In this document: piece after piece, positions 1 through 8,998 of the stretch
How the letters are laid out: each line of letters opens with the position of its first letter
Position numbering within the stretch: position 1 is the stretch's first letter
Assembly: GCA_964462535.1 (NCBI GenBank)
Contig: CAYWXV010000011.1
Location: 1-64,000, forward strand
DNA length: 64,000 nt
Direction: 5' to 3'
From: CAYWXV01 sp964462535
Lineage (GTDB): Bacteria > Bacteroidota > Ignavibacteria > OLB7
Program-made: the position numbers and the translations under genes
The notes under the pieces: model-generated
What the model saw: only the letters and a program-made list of their open reading frames with translations
Told to the model about the DNA's origin: nothing
Database searches by the model: none

Positions 1-41
1 CCCCTGTCACGAATGGTAGCGTCCTCTCCTTCCTGTTTTCG

Positions 42-50
42 TACTTTTGC
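42..50 (+). promoter_or_regulatory. Bacteroidota-type -7 promoter box
   Basis: TACTTTTGC matches the Bacteroidota -7 consensus TAnnTTTGY at every fixed position. It lies 39 bases before the ATG of the peptidyl-prolyl isomerase at 90, which gives a leader of about 33 nt. I see no convincing -33 TTTG box. It indicates that the isomerase gene starts a transcript. Confidence 0.6.
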
Positions 51-89
51 CACCTTGTTCCCATAACTGATCCCGATTCACGCCATTCT

Positions 90-2183
90 ATGACCGACAC
101 GTCGTTACGTCGCCGGAGCGCCCTCAGCCTTGCGACGCTTCTCCTGCTTCTACCGTTCGCGGCATCGTTGCTGTATGCGCAGCCGAGGGACACGAAGGGA
201 CGAAATGAAGTCCTGCTGGAAGTGGGGAAGGAGAAATTCACTGCCGAACAGATCGCCGCCGCTTTCTCCCGCAACGCCAACCGTGGCGGAAAGACATTCT
301 GGGAACTCGACCGCGATTCGGCCCTCCAGTTCATCAACCTGTACGCCAATTACCGACTGAAAGTCCAGGCAGCCCTCGATGCAGGTGTCGACAGGCGCCC
401 CGAGGTCATCGAGGACATCCGGACGAACCGTCAGCAGCTTGCCGTACCCCCCCCTCCGAACGTCGGATATCTGCTGGAACGGAAGGTGGTCGATCCGGCG
501 GTCGAGCGGATCTTCAAACGTCGCGACGACGAGCTTCTGCTCGCCATCATCTACAAGTCGATGAACGCCCAGGACCCCGGCGATACTCTCCGCGCTTATC
601 GGAGCATCCTCACCATCCTCGATTCCCTCAAGCATGGTTATCCATTCGAGCGGATGGCGAAGGATTCCACGGATGATCCGAATTCGCGAGACAACCAGGG
701 AAGGCTTCCGACCTATATCACGGCAGGGATGATCCTGCCTGCAATGGAGGATGCCGGGTATGAACTGAAGGTCGGTGAGGTAACGCCGGCGCCGATTCGT
801 CTGCCGGGCGGCTACGTGATCATGAAGCTGATCGATCGCTCGACCCGCTACAAGGTCCGGGCGGCGCATATCCTGATCGTCGCGCAGCCCTTTGCCGCCG
901 TCGATGGTCCGGAGTATCGGAAGGCCGATTCGCTCCTGAAGCTGATCCGAGCCGGCGCGAGTTTCGAGCAGCTGGCCCGCGAGAATTCCGATGACAACGT
1001 GAGCGGAGAGCAGGGGGGAGACTTCGGCGCCTACTACACCCGCTCGCTCGGATTCGAAATCAAGGACGCCCGCCTCGAGCCGGCCTTCGAACAAGCCCTC
1101 TTCGCCCTGAAGGATGGGGAGATCTCGGACGTGGTCCGGACGCGCTACGGCTTCCACATCATCCGGCGGCTCGACAGCAAGAGGCCGACGTTTGACGAGG
1201 AGAAGGAGACGATCCGGCAGTTCTACAAGCAGCGTCTGATGGCGGAGGATCGGCAGGAGTACGTCCGGAACGTGGTCGACAAGCACGGATTGCGGTTCAA
1301 CCCCTCCATCTTCGATCAGTTCACCGCCGCCCTCAATCCGCAGGGAACGACCGCCGACAGTGGATGGGCGACCGGTATTGGTCGGGGGCTGCGTGGTGAG
1401 ACCCTGTTCAACTACAGTGGTCGGGCATACAGCGTCGGTGCGTGGATCGACACCGTCAACAACCGTCAGGAGCTGAAGGCAACGCCGACAACCCGCGTCG
1501 GTATGGGAACGGCTGTCTATCGCTTCCTTGAAATGCCCGCCCTGATCGACGAGGCGAAAAACCTGGAGGCCGAGTACCCCGAGTTCGCCACGTTGATGAA
1601 TGAATTCCGTGATGGCATCCTCATCTTTACACTCGAAGATTCCATCATCTGGAAGAGGCTGAACAAGGGCTACGACGAGGAGCAGGGGAAGGCCTACTAC
1701 GAGGCGCATCGCGCGAAGTACAAGACCCTCCCAAAGCTTGCGCTTACCGAGATCTTCCTCTACAATCAACCGGAAGTGGAAGAGGTTCAGGCACTGCTGA
1801 AAATGAACCCGTCGCTCTTCGACTCACTTGCCGCCACGCGAACACAGCGTGCGGGCTATCGTGAGCGGAAGGGGCATTGGACGATGTCAACCGAGAAGAA
1901 CGCCGACATCGTGAGGCAGGTCTTGCAGCGTGAGAAGAATCCGCGCCCCGGCCTGATGATCGAGCCGTTCGCCTATCAGCAGGGGGTGAGCATCATCCGC
2001 ATAGACTCTGTCGAACTCTCCCGGCCGATGACCTACGAGGAGGCCCGTCCGGAAGTGCAGAGCGACTACATCGACAACGTCCGCGAGAATCTCCAGCGCG
2101 AATGGATCGACTCCCTTCGCAAACTCTACCGCGTCTCGATCAACGACAAGACGCTGCGGAAGGTGTTGAGCTCGTCGCGTTAG
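90..2183 (+). CDS. Periplasmic peptidyl-prolyl isomerase with two parvulin domains
   Basis: The product is 697 residues. An N-terminal signal peptide (hydrophobic run about 12-30, ending at LYAQ) sends it to the periplasm. Two parvulin (PpiC) rotamase domains follow, at roughly 145-255 and 258-365. The second is the clearer one, with RAAHILIV, the GGDFG turn and a C-terminal RYGFHIIRRLD. The remaining 330 residues are a helical chaperone-like region. Parvulins of this layout (SurA/PrsA/PpiD type) assist folding of exported and outer-membrane proteins. A SurA-like gene follows at 2320, so the two probably form one folding module. The start is supported by a promoter box 39 bases upstream. The rotamase assignment is firm; which paralogue it is remains open. 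Confidence 0.9.
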   Translation: MTDTSLRRRSALSLATLLLLLPFAASLLYAQPRDTKGRNEVLLEVGKEKFTAEQIAAAFSRNANRGGKTFWELDRDSALQFINLYANYRLKVQAALDAGVDRRPEVIEDIRTNRQQLAVPPPPNVGYLLERKVVDPAVERIFKRRDDELLLAIIYKSMNAQDPGDTLRAYRSILTILDSLKHGYPFERMAKDSTDDPNSRDNQGRLPTYITAGMILPAMEDAGYELKVGEVTPAPIRLPGGYVIMKLIDRSTRYKVRAAHILIVAQPFAAVDGPEYRKADSLLKLIRAGASFEQLARENSDDNVSGEQGGDFGAYYTRSLGFEIKDARLEPAFEQALFALKDGEISDVVRTRYGFHIIRRLDSKRPTFDEEKETIRQFYKQRLMAEDRQEYVRNVVDKHGLRFNPSIFDQFTAALNPQGTTADSGWATGIGRGLRGETLFNYSGRAYSVGAWIDTVNNRQELKATPTTRVGMGTAVYRFLEMPALIDEAKNLEAEYPEFATLMNEFRDGILIFTLEDSIIWKRLNKGYDEEQGKAYYEAHRAKYKTLPKLALTEIFLYNQPEVEEVQALLKMNPSLFDSLAATRTQRAGYRERKGHWTMSTEKNADIVRQVLQREKNPRPGLMIEPFAYQQGVSIIRIDSVELSRPMTYEEARPEVQSDYIDNVRENLQREWIDSLRKLYRVSINDKTLRKVLSSSR

Positions 2184-2188
2184 ATCTC

Positions 2189-2201
2189 CCGCCTTTGGCG
2201 G
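2189..2201 (+). terminator. Short hairpin after the first isomerase gene
   Basis: CCGCC-TTT-GGCGG forms a perfect 5-bp stem with a 3-nt loop starting 6 bases after the stop. There is no T-run, so it is at best a weak terminator or a 3'-end stabiliser. Confidence 0.3.
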
Positions 2202-2319
2202 TCGGTTAGATGCCAAGGCAGCAGCCAGCATGTGACGTTCGACCTTGAACATTTGACCAGCGGCTTCCAACAACATCGTCCCCGCTTTGTCGTTCCTTAG
2301 TGACATGTACACGACGTTT

Positions 2320-3630
2320 ATGAAATCGCTCTTTGTTGCGGCATTGCTGTTCGCCGCCGGCCTCCCCCTGCTCGCACAGCCGGGTGGTGACGAGCCGGGG
2401 TCGACGCGAGCGCTGGTCGACGGAGTTGCCGCGGTGGTGGGGAACGAGATCATTCTGATCAGCGAAGTCCGTCAGATGGCACTCCAGCAGTCGGCAGCGA
2501 CGCACGCGAATCCCGAGGATCCGGCGTACCTGCGGGAGATGCTCCAGGCGATGATCAGCGAGAAGCTTCTGCTGGCCAAGGCCCGTGAGGACAGCGTCTC
2601 GGTAACGGATGACGAGGTCACTCAGCTGGTCGAGCGCCAGTACGCCTACCTGCTGGAGCGGTGCCGCGGGTCGGTTGCGTGTGTCGAGAAGACGTACGGC
2701 ATGTCGACCGAGAACGTGAAGCGCGAACTGCAGAATCTCCTACGCGACCAGGCCCTCTCGCAACGTGTTCAACAGCGAAAGGTCGCAGGTGTTCGTGTCA
2801 CCGACGCCGACGTTCAGGAGTTTTTCGGAATCTATCGTGATTCAATTCCGGAGATACCGGAACAGGTGGAGCTGCAGCGGATCGTTCTGGTGAACAAGCC
2901 GACCGATGAGGCGAAGCATCGGGCCGTCGAGCTGGCAAAGAAGATCATTGACTCGCTCAAGGCCGGTGGTGACTTCGCTGATTTTGCCGGGCGATACTCG
3001 GTCGATCCAGGCTCCGCCAGCAATGGGGGAGATGTCGGTTTCGTGGAGCCGGGAAGATTTGTCGTCGAATACGAAGAGGCGGCGAAGAAGCTGGCTATTG
3101 GCGATATCTCCGGGCCGGTCGAGTCTCAGTTCGGAATTCACATCATCCAGGTGCTTGATCGCCAGGGGGAGAAGACCCGATCCCGTCACATTCTCCTTCC
3201 TATCTCCGCAGCCGATCGCGATCGCGATTCCGTGATGGCAATGCTGGGGCGGCTTCGTGACAGCGTCCTCGCCGGTGCGGATTTCGCTGACCTCGCCCGA
3301 CGCTACAGTCAGGATCCCGACACGCGCGGGCTGGGTGGATCGCTGGGAAAGATTCAGCTGGAGAGTCTCCCGGCGGGACAGAAGGGAGAGCTGGAGAAGA
3401 TGAAGGTCGGCGATGTGACCGAACCGATGCCGGCCGCTCTGTCGCCGACGGAGAATGGGTACCAAATCATCCGTGTCGCCCGGCGGATACCGAAGCACAA
3501 GGTCGATCTGGTGGAGGACAGGACGCAGATCGAACGACTGGCCCTTCTCTACAAACAGAATCGTGAACTCGCCTCCTGGATCGATCAGCTCCGCGAGGAA
3601 ATCTACTGGGATATCAAGCACACGTTTTGA
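2320..3630 (+). CDS. surA: SurA-like periplasmic chaperone / peptidyl-prolyl isomerase
   Basis: The product is 436 residues. The start is taken at the ATG at 2320 because a clean signal peptide (MKSLFVAALLF, then LLAQ) begins there; an ATG at 2305 is possible. The mature N-terminus has the SurA hallmark VDGVAAVVGNEIILISEV and a helical chaperone module (about 30-165). Two parvulin domains follow at about 175-280 and 285-390; the first carries a clear GGDVGFVEPG loop and FGIHIIQVLD. SurA escorts unfolded beta-barrel proteins across the periplasm to the BAM complex, which fits a window rich in barrels. The stop overlaps the next start (TGATG), so the M16 peptidase is translationally coupled. 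Confidence 0.88.
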   Translation: MKSLFVAALLFAAGLPLLAQPGGDEPGSTRALVDGVAAVVGNEIILISEVRQMALQQSAATHANPEDPAYLREMLQAMISEKLLLAKAREDSVSVTDDEVTQLVERQYAYLLERCRGSVACVEKTYGMSTENVKRELQNLLRDQALSQRVQQRKVAGVRVTDADVQEFFGIYRDSIPEIPEQVELQRIVLVNKPTDEAKHRAVELAKKIIDSLKAGGDFADFAGRYSVDPGSASNGGDVGFVEPGRFVVEYEEAAKKLAIGDISGPVESQFGIHIIQVLDRQGEKTRSRHILLPISAADRDRDSVMAMLGRLRDSVLAGADFADLARRYSQDPDTRGLGGSLGKIQLESLPAGQKGELEKMKVGDVTEPMPAALSPTENGYQIIRVARRIPKHKVDLVEDRTQIERLALLYKQNRELASWIDQLREEIYWDIKHTF

Positions 3631-4940
3631 TGACGCCTCGCCACCAAACGTCGAACGGAGAGAGCGCCGGTCGGACCGGAGGAACCATTCTTCACGCGAT
3701 CGACTTTCAGCAGTATCAACTCTCGAATGGACTCCGCGTGATCCTCCATAGGAACGATCACGCTCCCCTGGTGCATGTCGTTCTCTGGTATCATGTGGGT
3801 TCGAAGAACGAGCTCCCTGATCAGACCGGATTTGCGCATCTGTTCGAGCACATGATGTTCCAGGGTTCGGAGCATGTAGGGAAGACTGAGCACTTCACCC
3901 ACATTCAGCGTGTTGGCGGAACCGTCAACGCCACGACAGGACAGGATCGCACCAACTACTTCCAGACTCTTCCTGCCAACTATCTCGAACTGGCACTCTG
4001 GTTGGAGGCCGATCGGATGCGGGCCTTGAGTGTCAGCGACGAGAACTACGACAACCAGCGTGCGGTCGTCAAGGAGGAGCGGAGCCAGCGGTACGACAAC
4101 GCCCCCTACGGGCTCTGGTTCCTCAAGCTGCTGGAACTCCTGTTCGAAGGGAGTCCCTACGCATGGGGACCGATTGGGGACATGGCCCATCTTGAGGCAT
4201 CCCCGCTGGAGAGCGTCCGTGCGTTTCACCGTCGCTACTACGTTCCCAACAATGCCACCCTTGTTGTCGCGGGCGATTTCGATCCGAACGAAGCCAGGAC
4301 GATGATCGAGCGGTGGTTCGGGGAGATTCCGCCGGGCGAACGGATCGTTCCACCCATCGTGAACATCGATCCGATTCGCGGGGAGCGCCGCGCAAGTATT
4401 GTGGAGTCGGTCCCCGCACCATCGGTCTACATTGGGCTGCAGACGGTGCCGGTCGGTCATCCAGATGGAAGAGCGCTGGAACTCCTTTCGATTATCCTGC
4501 GGCGGGGGCGTTCCAGTCGGCTACAGCGCGAACTGACAATCGAGCGGCAGATCGCGCAGAGCATATCGGCGTTCTCATCGCCGATGGAGAGCGCGGGGAT
4601 GTTCGTCGTTGCCGGTATCGCCGCGCAGGGGACTACGGCGGATGAACTGGAAGCCGGAATCTGGAAGGTGCTGAAGGAGGCGGGGACGAAGAGTGTAACC
4701 GAGCGAGAGTTGAGCGGCGCCCTCAACTACATACGGGCAGCTCATGTAGCTTCGATGTCCCGGTTGAACGGGGTGGCGGATGCCCTTGCCTACAACGCGG
4801 TTCTGCGGGGCGATCCCTCACTTGTCAACGCCCTTGTGCGCGAGTACGAGATGGTGACCGCAGACGACGTCGTGCGGGTCGCACGGACATATCTTGATCC
4901 GGACAGATCGGCCGTTCTCCACTATCTTCCCCGCGCGTAG
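3630..4940 (+). CDS. M16 family zinc metallopeptidase, catalytic subunit
   Basis: The product is 436 residues. Start at the ATG overlapping the surA stop (TGATG). The inverted zinc motif HLFEH lies at residues 70-74 (H70, E73, H74), with the usual downstream glutamate in the VVKEERSQR stretch, so this subunit should be active. There is no signal peptide. An N-terminal M16 domain (about 25-180) and a C-terminal M16_C domain (about 190-370) are visible, typical for a 45-50 kDa bacterial processing-peptidase-like subunit. M16 enzymes work as dimers or heterodimers that enclose and cut short or unfolded peptides. Two more M16 genes follow on the same strand. The physiological substrate is unknown. 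Confidence 0.9.
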   Translation: MTPRHQTSNGESAGRTGGTILHAIDFQQYQLSNGLRVILHRNDHAPLVHVVLWYHVGSKNELPDQTGFAHLFEHMMFQGSEHVGKTEHFTHIQRVGGTVNATTGQDRTNYFQTLPANYLELALWLEADRMRALSVSDENYDNQRAVVKEERSQRYDNAPYGLWFLKLLELLFEGSPYAWGPIGDMAHLEASPLESVRAFHRRYYVPNNATLVVAGDFDPNEARTMIERWFGEIPPGERIVPPIVNIDPIRGERRASIVESVPAPSVYIGLQTVPVGHPDGRALELLSIILRRGRSSRLQRELTIERQIAQSISAFSSPMESAGMFVVAGIAAQGTTADELEAGIWKVLKEAGTKSVTERELSGALNYIRAAHVASMSRLNGVADALAYNAVLRGDPSLVNALVREYEMVTADDVVRVARTYLDPDRSAVLHYLPRA

Positions 4941-5156
4941 AAATCGGCCGGGATGAACCAGTCGCGGGCCGCCCCAGGGCTGGTCGCGTGCGAACGGAAG
5001 CCTTGGGTGGCCGCTGTGTGCAACCATCTTCCAGCCTCCCGCGTGTGCTGCGCTGATCGGGACCCGCTCGCACCTGACGCACCCCATTGATCCGGAAGTA
5101 ATTCGACAGGTCGCTGGAGTTTATTTCCTGTATTTCACGACAGTTTCAGGTTTTTC

Positions 5157-6494
5157 ATGACCAGAAAGGTTGCCCCGCTTTCGCAACTCCCATCCACCGA
5201 TCGAATGGTCGTCAACGAGCAGTCGGCGTCGACCCTCTATGACGAGTATCGACTTGCCAACGGTCTGAGGGTGATTCTTCATCAGGATCATGGGGTGCCG
5301 GTGGTCGCGATCAATGTCCTCTATCACGTCGGATCGAAGGACGAGGAGCCGGGGCGGACCGGGTTTGCCCATCTGTTCGAGCACCTGATGTTCGACGGAT
5401 CGCGGAACGTCCCTCGCGGCGATTACGATCGCTACTGCACCATGGTCGGAGGGGACAACAACGCCTTCACGACCCCCGATCTTACCGACTACCATATCAC
5501 TCTCCCCGGATCGCACCTGGCGCTGGGACTCTGGCTCGAGTCTGATCGGATGGCCGGCTTCGCCATCGAGGAAGAATCGCTGGAGACGCAGAAGAACGTC
5601 GTCATCGAAGAGAAGAAGCAGACGCAGGACGACGTCCCCTATGGTGATGCGTCGAGCATCATGCGGGAACTCTCCTACGATCCCCAACATCCTTACAGCT
5701 GGGACACCATTGGATCCGTTGAGGACGTCCGTGGTGCAACCATGGAGGATGTGCGTCGGTTCTATGAACGATTCTACGTTCCGCGCCGAGCACGCCTCAC
5801 GATTGCCGGTGACTTCGATCGTAACGAGGCGATCGAGCTTGTGGAGGCCTACTATGGTGATATCGTTTCACCCTCCGACGAGTTGGTGACATCACCATCG
5901 GCGTCTGAACTGGCCCTCCTTCGCCGACGGGGTGAACGACGCCGAGTCCGGCGCGACATTCTCCCGTTCAATGGAGTCTTCATGGGGTGGCATGCCCCCG
6001 CACTCGGGCATCGCGATCTCCGTGCGCTCGATATCCTTGGCGATGTTCTCGCGGAGGGTGAGAGTTCCCGTTTCTACCGGGCGCTTGAGTATGAGAAGGA
6101 GATCGCCTCGGAGGCCGACTTCCTTCTGGATGAAGGTGAGCTTGGGTCGATGATCTACCTCTATGCCGTGGGATCGGACAGGGACGTTACCGTCGAGGAC
6201 CTGGAGGAGGGAATCATGGAAGAGATCAGCCGCGTCGCTCGGAAGGGGGTCACGCAACGGGAGCTGCAGAAGGTAATTCATCGCAAGGCGACACGGATTG
6301 CCCACTCACTCCAGTCGATCTCCAATCGTTCCGAGCGCCTGGCCCTCTTCAGTGCACTTTATGGCGATCCGATGCTCGCCTTCCGTGAAGCCGATATGTA
6401 TGCTTCGATCACGGCTGACGACGTTCAGCGTGTTGCCTCCGAGTACATGACGTCGTTCGAACCGAGCGTCGTCGAATACGAATTCCACGACTGA
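5157..6494 (+). CDS. M16 family zinc metallopeptidase, catalytic subunit
   Basis: The product is 445 residues with the zinc motif HLFEH at residues 72-76 and a downstream VVIEEKK glutamate, so it is predicted active. It resembles the preceding M16 gene in order of domains and in the YRLANGLRVILHQD start of the peptidase fold, but is clearly diverged. It is separated from that gene by 216 bp and from the next, zinc-less M16 gene by only 3 bp. The likely functional pair is therefore this catalytic subunit plus the following inactive one, the classic bacterial M16 heterodimer arrangement. There is no signal peptide, so the enzyme is cytoplasmic unless exported another way. Confidence 0.9.
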   Translation: MTRKVAPLSQLPSTDRMVVNEQSASTLYDEYRLANGLRVILHQDHGVPVVAINVLYHVGSKDEEPGRTGFAHLFEHLMFDGSRNVPRGDYDRYCTMVGGDNNAFTTPDLTDYHITLPGSHLALGLWLESDRMAGFAIEEESLETQKNVVIEEKKQTQDDVPYGDASSIMRELSYDPQHPYSWDTIGSVEDVRGATMEDVRRFYERFYVPRRARLTIAGDFDRNEAIELVEAYYGDIVSPSDELVTSPSASELALLRRRGERRRVRRDILPFNGVFMGWHAPALGHRDLRALDILGDVLAEGESSRFYRALEYEKEIASEADFLLDEGELGSMIYLYAVGSDRDVTVEDLEEGIMEEISRVARKGVTQRELQKVIHRKATRIAHSLQSISNRSERLALFSALYGDPMLAFREADMYASITADDVQRVASEYMTSFEPSVVEYEFHD

Positions 6495-6497
6495 ACG

Positions 6498-7841
6498 ATG
6501 TCTTCCACTCATACACTGGATCGATCCCGTCCCCCGCAGCCCCGATCGGGCGGGAGAACGCTCTTCCCCACGTTCGCACGGTACGCGTTGTCAAACGGAG
6601 TGCCGGTCTTTGTGGTGGAGAATCATGTTCAGCCCTATTTATCCGTCCAACTGGTGCTGCGGAGTGGCGCATCGAGTGACGGTGATATCCCCGGTCTCGC
6701 CGACTTCACAGGAAGTCTGTTGCTGAGCGGCGCCGGGGAGCGGGATGCGCAGACGCTGGCCGAGGAGATCGATTACCTGGGTGCGATACTCGATGCCGGT
6801 GCCGGACGAGATGAGATGACGGTCGGTCTTGGCGTGCTCAGTCAGTTTCTCCCAACCGCTCTCGACCTCATGGCCGACGTCTCGTTGAGACCTCGCTTCG
6901 AGGCCGAGGAGGTCGACCGCGAGCGGAAGCAGGCGATCGCGTCGATACTCCAGAGCGAGGCCGACCCGTCGTACATGGCAGCCATCCGGTTTCGCCGCGA
7001 GGTGTTTGGAACCGGCCCCTACGGCACGCCTCTTGACGGCACGCGGGAATCGCTGGGACGGATCACCCGTCAGGCATGCGTCGCGTTTCACGAAACGATG
7101 TTCACTTCGGGGAATGCCTTCATCGTGGCTGCAGGCGACATTCATCCCGATCGATTCGTGCCGATGCTCGAGGAGCGATTCGGTTCGTGGAACGGAGAAC
7201 GCCCGCCGTCGCCTGAGTACCAGATCCCGAAGCCGGCCGAGACTCTCCGGATCGTGATTGTCGATCGCCCCGGATCGTTCCAATCGGCAATTCGAATCGG
7301 TCACGTTGGAATAGCCCGACGAGACCCCGACTACGTCCCTCTTGTTGTTGCGAACACGCTTCTTGGTGGATACTTCAACAGCAGAATCAACAACAACCTA
7401 CGCGAGCGACACGGCTTCACATACGGTGCCCGCTCGTCTGTCGAGGTGTTGAAGAACCCAAGTCTCTTCTCCATTGTTGGATCGGTAGGTACTGCGGTAA
7501 CGGACAGGGCGCTGGAGGAGATGATCCATGAGTTGCGTCGCATGGCGACGGAGGCGGTCGAGAGCGATGAGCTGGAGATGACGAAGAACTACCTGATCGG
7601 GTCGCAGGCACTGCAGACTGAGACACCTGGGCAGATAGCGAGCTTCGTCCGCGCGATTGCCCTCTATGATCTGGATGACGACTACTACCGACGCTTCCCG
7701 GAGGAGATCCGTGCCGTGACGGCCGACGATGTCCTTCGCGTCTGCCAGAGATGCATGGACCCGTCAAGAATGGTCGCCGTCATCGCCGGCGATCGGGCCG
7801 GTATTGAGTCGGGGTTGAGCCGTCTGGGACCGGTGGAGTAG
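6498..7841 (+). CDS. M16 family peptidase subunit lacking the zinc site
   Basis: The product is 447 residues. The ATG lies 3 bases after the stop of the catalytic M16 gene. The fold is retained (YALSNGVPVFVVEN, VQLVLRSGASSDG), but the place of HxxEH is taken by residues 69-73, D-F-T-G-S. No zinc-binding or catalytic residues remain. The C-terminal half keeps a strong LRERHGFTYGARS segment. In heterodimeric M16 enzymes the Arg/Tyr pair there positions the substrate and is supplied by the inactive subunit. It is therefore the probable non-catalytic partner of the 5157-6494 product rather than a decayed gene. Confidence 0.88.
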   Translation: MSSTHTLDRSRPPQPRSGGRTLFPTFARYALSNGVPVFVVENHVQPYLSVQLVLRSGASSDGDIPGLADFTGSLLLSGAGERDAQTLAEEIDYLGAILDAGAGRDEMTVGLGVLSQFLPTALDLMADVSLRPRFEAEEVDRERKQAIASILQSEADPSYMAAIRFRREVFGTGPYGTPLDGTRESLGRITRQACVAFHETMFTSGNAFIVAAGDIHPDRFVPMLEERFGSWNGERPPSPEYQIPKPAETLRIVIVDRPGSFQSAIRIGHVGIARRDPDYVPLVVANTLLGGYFNSRINNNLRERHGFTYGARSSVEVLKNPSLFSIVGSVGTAVTDRALEEMIHELRRMATEAVESDELEMTKNYLIGSQALQTETPGQIASFVRAIALYDLDDDYYRRFPEEIRAVTADDVLRVCQRCMDPSRMVAVIAGDRAGIESGLSRLGPVE

Positions 7842-7849
7842 GGGCCCGT

Positions 7850-8704
7850 ATGGATTCCCAGGTCGACGTCGAGAGATCCTCCCGACCGGTTATTCAGGGA
7901 ATCGTCATCGCGGTGATTCTCACACTCCTCTTCCAGTTCGGGATTGCCCTCTTCACCGCAATCGGTGCGGGTACGGCCTTGAACATCGAGAGGCATCTTT
8001 CGCTCCCCGCGGTTGGCGCGGCGCAATTGGTCATGATGTTCCTCCCCGCCGTCCTTCTGGCGCCACCATTCGGTTTTCGCGATAGTCCACTCCTACGGTT
8101 CCGTTCTGTCCCCATGCCGGTGATGCTCGCCTCCATCGTCGGGACTGTTGCCATGTGGGGCCTGACGCAGTCGTGGCTTCTTGTCCAGGAGGTGTTCCTT
8201 ATCCCATCCTGGCTGCAGGAGGTGTACCACACGATGACCTGGGAGATGGAGAAGACCTATCGTCAGCTCTTCACGGCCACGTCCGCCGTCGGGATGATTC
8301 CAATTTTGCTGGTGGGGGGGCTGATCCCGGCGCTTAGCGAGGAGACGCTCTTCCGTGGGCTGGCGCAGTCGTTGTTCGAGCGAACACTCCGGCCGGTGGG
8401 GGCAATCTCCCTTGCGGCCTTTCTCTTTGCCCTCCTTCACCTTCAGCCCTTCATGTTCCTTCCGCTGATGGGACTGGGGTACTACTTCGGCTATCTGGCC
8501 TGGCGGACCGGTAGCGTGCTTCCATCGGTCATCGGGCACTTCATCTTCAACGCAATTTCTCTGGTGGTCCTCCATTCGCCCGACAGCGATGGGAGCATCA
8601 TGCCGAGCTATCGCACAGCTGATGACCTGGTGGTCGTGGCGCCAGTACTTATCCTCTCTTCGCTTGCAATCGTCCTGGTGGCATGGTGGTTGGAGAAGAG
8701 GTAG
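7850..8704 (+). CDS. CPBP family intramembrane glutamic protease
   Basis: The product is 284 residues with about seven hydrophobic segments. It carries all three CPBP (Abi/Rce1-like) motifs: EE-x3-R in SEETLFRG (E164, E165, R169), the histidine in LLHLQPF (H197) and HFIFN (H230, N234). In eukaryotes Rce1 trims prenylated CaaX proteins; bacterial members serve in bacteriocin immunity or other membrane proteolysis, with mostly unknown substrates. It starts 8 bases after the inactive M16 gene and so ends that probable operon. The downstream intergenic region holds a 16-bp tandem repeat. Confidence 0.87.
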   Translation: MDSQVDVERSSRPVIQGIVIAVILTLLFQFGIALFTAIGAGTALNIERHLSLPAVGAAQLVMMFLPAVLLAPPFGFRDSPLLRFRSVPMPVMLASIVGTVAMWGLTQSWLLVQEVFLIPSWLQEVYHTMTWEMEKTYRQLFTATSAVGMIPILLVGGLIPALSEETLFRGLAQSLFERTLRPVGAISLAAFLFALLHLQPFMFLPLMGLGYYFGYLAWRTGSVLPSVIGHFIFNAISLVVLHSPDSDGSIMPSYRTADDLVVVAPVLILSSLAIVLVAWWLEKR

Positions 8705-8728
8705 GTGGTACATGCCTCTTGCCTCGAC

Positions 8729-8856
8729 GATTGATCGACACGCGGTTAGAACGCTACGCCGTTGGATCGGTATGCGGTTGGATCGCTACCCGGTTGGAAG
8801 GCTTCGCCATTAGATCGCTGCGCGATTCGAAGGCTACGCGGATGGATGTCCGCTTG
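8729..8856 (+). repeat. Imperfect 16-bp tandem repeat, about 8 units
   Basis: Eight consecutive 16-base units run from 8729 to 8856. The approximate consensus is GTTGGATCGCTACGCG. Units start at 8729, 8745, 8761, 8777, 8793, 8809, 8825 and 8841; the first and last are most diverged. Examples are GTTGGATCGGTATGCG (8761) and GTTGGATCGCTACCCG (8777). The array is in the gap between the CPBP protease and the rRNA methyltransferase. 16 is not a multiple of three, which argues against a conserved coding repeat. Confidence 0.8.
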
Positions 8857-8998
8857 CGTGCTGGTCAGGTCGGCCGGCTCGGGCGCCGTGTAACGCGAGC
8901 GCCAGCATATGTCTAACGTCGTCCGTCTCCGACGAACATCCAACGAGCGCGCAAGCGCACGTCTCACACGATCGCCCAGCGCGACTATCAAACATGCT

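Noticed and set aside
150..1769. 539-codon open frame on the minus strand opposite the first isomerase gene
   Set aside because: It is an antisense shadow of a clear two-parvulin gene in a GC-rich genome. Its composition (Arg/Leu/Val-rich, no domain, no signal) is not protein-like.
4818..5087. 89-codon minus-strand frame between two M16 genes
   Set aside because: It overlaps the end of the first M16 gene, has no recognisable motif and no promoter box.
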